DNA of 16,314 nucleotides. Origin: Oscillospiraceae bacterium (lineage in GTDB: Bacteria; Bacillota; Clostridia; Oscillospirales; Ruminococcaceae). The notes beneath the pieces are model-generated. The model did no database searches, was not told the DNA's origin, and saw only the letters and a program-made list of their open reading frames with translations. Both the position numbers and the translations under genes were made by a program. Of this stretch, positions 13,377 through 16,314 are shown one piece after another (position 1 is the stretch's first letter; each line of letters begins with the position of its first letter). The stretch lies in the NCBI GenBank assembly GCA_020024155.1, contig JAHHUE010000035.1, positions 1-16,314 of the forward strand, read 5' to 3'.

Positions 13377-14738
13377 TTAGCTTATTTCTGTTGGTTTATC
13401 AAACGGCATTTTCTTTAATACATATATAAATATAAAGAAATTTATTGTACCACAAGCTATATCTGATATTGTTTCTGCGTAAAATGTTTTATTTGGAATA
13501 AAAAATATTGGAATTACGCAAGTCAAAACAGTGTAAGAAATTTTTCTGGATAGTGATAATGCTAATGATAATTTTGTTTTTCCCAAAGCAGTCATTGCAT
13601 CAACAACTTCATACTGTATTGCCATAACTATAATTCCCAATGTACTTGCTTGGATACACCATTTAGCAAGTTCAACTAATTCTTGATTTTGTGTAAATAA
13701 AAGCACAAAATACTGTGGAGCAACTCTGCTTATTACAAACATAATTGAGCAAAATGCAACAGCCATAGTCATTATATATTTTATAGCTTTCATTACTCTA
13801 TCTCTGTTTTTAGCACCATAATTATAACTAATAATAGCTTGTGTGCCTGTTGTTATACCTATAAGTGGTGCAGTGATTATAAGCATATAACTTTGAACAA
13901 TTGTTGCTGCTGATACAAGCAAATCTCCCAATTCTTTACCACCATGATATTGAAGAACCATATTAAGCACAATTAAAATAATGCTATCTGTTGAAATAAC
14001 AATAAACGGAGAAATACCCATTTTACATATTTTTACCATTATCTCTTTTGATGCCGGATATTTTTTTATTCTTATTCTTGCTCTATTACCAAACAAAAAT
14101 AAAAGCACCCATATACAAGAGCATATTTGCGCAATAACTGTTGCCCACGCAGCTCCTGCTACTTTAAAATCAAAAATAACAACAAATAAATAGTCAAGAA
14201 CTATATTTATAACTGCACCTATCATAACACTGTACATAGCAATTGTAGGAAATCCTTGACATGTAATAAAAAAGTTCATTCCAAAAGCAAGTATTGCAAA
14301 TATAGTGCCTATTGTATATATTGTTAAATATTCATTTGCATAAACGAATGTTTCTAAACTTGCACCAAACCAGTTTAATAAATATTCTTTTGTAAATAGG
14401 AATAAAACTGTAAGTATTGCTGACATTGCCACAAGTAACGAAAAACTGTTTGAAAGTATTTTTTCTGCTGTTTCGTTATCTCCTTCGCCCATTTTTGTAG
14501 CCATATACACACTTCCCCCTATACCAACAAGAGTACCAAAAGAAGTAAGCAATGTAACAATTGGTCCACACACACCTATACCGGCAAGTGCAGTATCCCC
14601 TATTATTGGAATATTCCCAATAAATATTCTGTCTATAATATTATATAATACATTTACAAATTGAGCCATCATTGCAGGGATAGCCAATTTAAAAACTAAA
14701 CTTAATATGGAATCAGTTCCCAAATCTGTTTTTTTCAT
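13377..14738 (-). CDS. MATE family efflux transporter (MepA-like)
   Basis: Twelve-helix inner-membrane antiporter that exports organic cations, drugs or metabolites using a sodium or proton gradient. At 453 residues it has the full MATE length. Hydrophobic segments run throughout in two repeats of six. The N-terminus (KLAIPAMMAQFVNVLYNIID, 17-36, then RIFIGNIP) and the following ALAGIGVCGPI match the MepA-like group rather than NorM. The substrate cannot be told from sequence. The ATG at 14738 is the only reasonable start because an in-frame TGA lies 3 codons upstream. The strong AAAGGTGAT site is 11 bases from the ATG, farther than the 4 bases used by GGTGAT at rluA, so a weaker GTGAG 5 bases upstream may help. 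It has its own promoter and terminator and is probably transcribed alone. No regulator gene is adjacent. Confidence 0.9.
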   Translation of the reverse strand: MKKTDLGTDSILSLVFKLAIPAMMAQFVNVLYNIIDRIFIGNIPIIGDTALAGIGVCGPIVTLLTSFGTLVGIGGSVYMATKMGEGDNETAEKILSNSFSLLVAMSAILTVLFLFTKEYLLNWFGASLETFVYANEYLTIYTIGTIFAILAFGMNFFITCQGFPTIAMYSVMIGAVINIVLDYLFVVIFDFKVAGAAWATVIAQICSCIWVLLFLFGNRARIRIKKYPASKEIMVKICKMGISPFIVISTDSIILIVLNMVLQYHGGKELGDLLVSAATIVQSYMLIITAPLIGITTGTQAIISYNYGAKNRDRVMKAIKYIMTMAVAFCSIMFVISRVAPQYFVLLFTQNQELVELAKWCIQASTLGIIVMAIQYEVVDAMTALGKTKLSLALSLSRKISYTVLTCVIPIFFIPNKTFYAETISDIACGTINFFIFIYVLKKMPFDKPTEIS

Positions 14739-14779
14739 AAATACTCACAATCACCTTTCTAAAAAACAAACTATTTTTT

Positions 14780-14808
14780 ATCTTATCATAAGAAAAATAT
14801 ATTGTAAA
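14780..14808 (-). promoter_or_regulatory. Promoter of the MATE gene
   Basis: On the - strand TTTACA (14808-14803), a 17-base spacer and TAAGAT (14785-14780), with TGA just before the -10 (extended form). Transcription should start near 14773, giving a leader of about 35 bases with AAAGGTGAT. Its -35 bases coincide with those of the divergent rluA promoter. Confidence 0.6.
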
Positions 14809-14831
14809 TAATAATTATTTTATGGTAATAT
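14802..14831 (+). promoter_or_regulatory. Promoter of rluA, divergent from the MATE promoter
   Basis: TTGTAA (14802-14807), an 18-base spacer and TAATAT (14826-14831), preceded by TATGG (extended -10). The predicted leader is only about 11 bases and contains CGGTGAT. The open frame's earlier ATG at 14822 would fall inside the promoter, which favours the start at 14849. Confidence 0.55.
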
Positions 14832-14848
14832 TCTATACGGTGATTAAA

Positions 14849-15790
14849 ATGAAAGAACTTATATATAAAGAATTGAAACAACAACGACTAGACCTATATT
14901 TAAGCGAAAAATATCCTCTTATTCGCTCTGGTGTATACAACAAATTTATCAGACAAAATAAAATTAAAGTAAACGGAAGTAAGCCAAGCAATAATTATAA
15001 GCTTAATAAAGGTGACATTATAAGCTTATATATTTCAGACGATTATTTCATAATTCCAAACAAAGATAATGCTTTTTTGTTCAGTTCAAGCCAAATTGAA
15101 ATATTGTATGAAGACGATAATATTTTTGTTGTGAACAAGCCTTCCGGAATAAGTGTTATAGATGATAATTGGCAGATATTTGATACATTGGTAAATCGTA
15201 TAAAACATTATTATTATAAAAATAATATCCAAGGAAGTATACCTCAATTATGTCATAGAATAGATACCGGCACAAGTGGAATTGTTGTTCTTGCCAAAAA
15301 CAACGAAACACTTAATTTTATGTTTGACCTATTCAAAAATAAGCAGTTAAAGAAAAAATATATATGTGTTGTTAAAAATAATCCTAAAATAAAAGATGAT
15401 ATTTATAAGGATTTTCTGACAAAAAACTCTCAGAGAGGTTTTGTTTCTGTTAGTGCAAAACCATTAAATAAAACTTCTCAAAATATAGAAACCGGTATAA
15501 AAACTTTGGGGCAATACGATAATTACAGATTATTGGACATCAATTTATATACTGGAAGAACTCATCAAATAAGAGCCCATTTGAACTATCTCGGTATGCC
15601 TATTTTGGGTGACAGCAAATACGGAGATAATAATCTTAACCGACAATTAAAGCTCAAATATCAATTATTATGTAGTTATTATTTTAAATTTGGAAGAATT
15701 AAAAACGACAAATTGAGTTATCTGTCTTATAAAGAGATTACCTGTCCAATGCCTTGGTTTGTGGAAAGCTTTAATGACAGAAAAATATAA
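14849..15790 (+). CDS. RluA-family pseudouridine synthase with S4 domain
   Basis: Isomerises uridine to pseudouridine in rRNA or tRNA. Residues ~11-62 form an S4 RNA-binding domain (QRLDLYLSEKYPLIRSGVYN, then KIKVNG). The catalytic domain begins at ILYEDDNIFVVNKPSGISVI (85-104). The catalytic motif is HRIDTGTSG (136-144) with Asp139; Ile replaces the usual Leu. LYTGRTHQIRAHLNYLGMPI (233-252) is the second RluA signature. At 313 residues it is a standard RluA/RluD size, but the target base cannot be read from sequence, so no symbol is given. GGTGAT 4 bases before the ATG at 14849 supports that start over the ATG at 14822, which lacks a ribosome site and lies in the promoter. The protein is rich in Asn and Lys, in line with the local AT bias. 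An unknown gene begins 31 bases downstream on the same strand. Confidence 0.93.
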   Translation: MKELIYKELKQQRLDLYLSEKYPLIRSGVYNKFIRQNKIKVNGSKPSNNYKLNKGDIISLYISDDYFIIPNKDNAFLFSSSQIEILYEDDNIFVVNKPSGISVIDDNWQIFDTLVNRIKHYYYKNNIQGSIPQLCHRIDTGTSGIVVLAKNNETLNFMFDLFKNKQLKKKYICVVKNNPKIKDDIYKDFLTKNSQRGFVSVSAKPLNKTSQNIETGIKTLGQYDNYRLLDINLYTGRTHQIRAHLNYLGMPILGDSKYGDNNLNRQLKLKYQLLCSYYFKFGRIKNDKLSYLSYKEITCPMPWFVESFNDRKI

Positions 15791-15821
15791 CTTTTAACAT
15801 TGAATATTTTTAGAGGTAAAT

Positions 15822-16314
15822 ATGATATTAGAAAATGATACTTGTACTATAAAAATCTCCACTGATAAAACATACACTTTACAGTCCACAGATAATATGC
15901 ACTATGATTTTGTTTTAAATCCTCTTAATTATAAGCGTAGTGATTTTTACAGTACATTATCCATAAACATAGATTTATATTATAAAACAATATCCATAGC
16001 TTTAATTGGAAGCTTTTATAGTTATGATATTGACTGTGCTATACTTGAAAATGATATATTAACTATTTTGCAGAACGACTGTATAACTCAAATAAAAATA
16101 ACCGATTGCTCTTTGCTCTTACATAAAAAATTTGATTATTTTGGGTGTAGTTATGGTATTTATAAAGTAAAAAATGGATATATAATTTATGGAGAAATTG
16201 AAATAGTTATGTTAGATTTTGATTTTAACAAAAAGTGGTCTTTTATAGGTAAAGATATTTTTGTTTCATTGTCTAATAAAAATCCTTTTGAATTATGCGA
16301 AAACTCTATTAAGT
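15822..16314 (+). CDS. Unrecognised protein, N-terminal part (runs off the window)
   Basis: The frame is open from the ATG at 15822 to the right edge (164 codons), with AGAGG 5 bases upstream, so this is a real gene start. I do not recognise a named family. No signal peptide or membrane helix is visible. The chain is rich in short alternating hydrophobic strands (for example IDLYYKTISIALIGSF at 50-65). A run with paired Gly/Tyr and aromatic turns follows (YFGCSYGIYKVKNGYIIYGE, then WSFIGKDIFVS), suggesting a beta-sandwich or beta-propeller-like fold. The GEIEI, W-x-F-x-G-x-D-I-F pattern recalls hypothetical proteins seen in Clostridia, some perhaps linked to toxin-immunity loci, but that is memory and not evidence. 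It follows rluA by 31 bases with no terminator between them, so co-transcription is likely. Confidence 0.7.
   Translation, partial: MILENDTCTIKISTDKTYTLQSTDNMHYDFVLNPLNYKRSDFYSTLSINIDLYYKTISIALIGSFYSYDIDCAILENDILTILQNDCITQIKITDCSLLLHKKFDYFGCSYGIYKVKNGYIIYGEIEIVMLDFDFNKKWSFIGKDIFVSLSNKNPFELCENSIK

Noticed and set aside
14822..14848. Upstream ATG giving rluA nine extra residues
   Set aside because: It has no ribosome site and overlaps the likely -10 element; GGTGAT fits the ATG at 14849.

Overview
The window looks like ordinary chromosomal DNA from a very AT-rich, low-GC Gram-positive anaerobe, most likely class Clostridia. Support: strong AGGAGG-type ribosome sites, sigma-A promoters with TRTG extended -10 elements, flavin-dependent ThyX, a PcrA with an RNA-polymerase-binding-type tail, RecD2, ComF and a prephenate-type U32 tRNA hydroxylase beside mltG. 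This placement comes from family and gene-order knowledge, not from an rRNA or database match. There are no tRNA or rRNA genes, CRISPR arrays, insertion sequences or phage genes. No stretch over 140 bases lacks a gene.

Layout. Bases 1-399 (+) hold the end of an unrecognised Asn-rich protein, closed by a bidirectional hairpin shared with the convergent operon to its right. Bases 438-8314 (-) form one tightly packed operon transcribed leftward from a promoter at 8348-8376: pcrA, thyX, tmk, a DUF2156 acyltransferase-like gene, a GNAT gene, mltG and a U32 tRNA hydroxylase. Gaps are 11 bases or less, or the genes overlap. A YgjP-type metallopeptidase gene (8414-8941, -) sits alone between that promoter and a terminator. 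Bases 8984-12873 (-) form a second operon: recD2 (TTG start), comF and an mreB-type actin gene. A small membrane protein gene (12946-13239, -) and a MATE transporter gene with its own terminator (13377-14738, -) follow. At 14780-14831 a MATE promoter and an rluA promoter point away from each other and share their -35 bases. rluA (14849-15790, +) is followed by an unrecognised gene that runs off the window (15822 on, +).

How the genes fit together. The pcrA operon joins DNA repair (PcrA), the last two steps to dTDP (ThyX makes dTMP, Tmk phosphorylates it), two GNAT-fold acyltransferase-like proteins of unknown substrate, glycan-strand termination (MltG) and tRNA wobble-uridine modification (U32). 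The recD2 operon joins another SF1 helicase, a ComF phosphoribosyltransferase-like protein and a bacterial actin. Most content is conserved housekeeping. The least understood parts are the DUF2156/GNAT pair, the divergent MreB-like protein, the small membrane protein and the two unknown genes at the edges. I found no convincing new multi-gene system.

Several starts were moved from the longest open frame because ribosome sites or promoters argue for a later one: pcrA 8314, mreB-like 10006, mltG 2725, rluA 14849 and the small membrane protein 13239.
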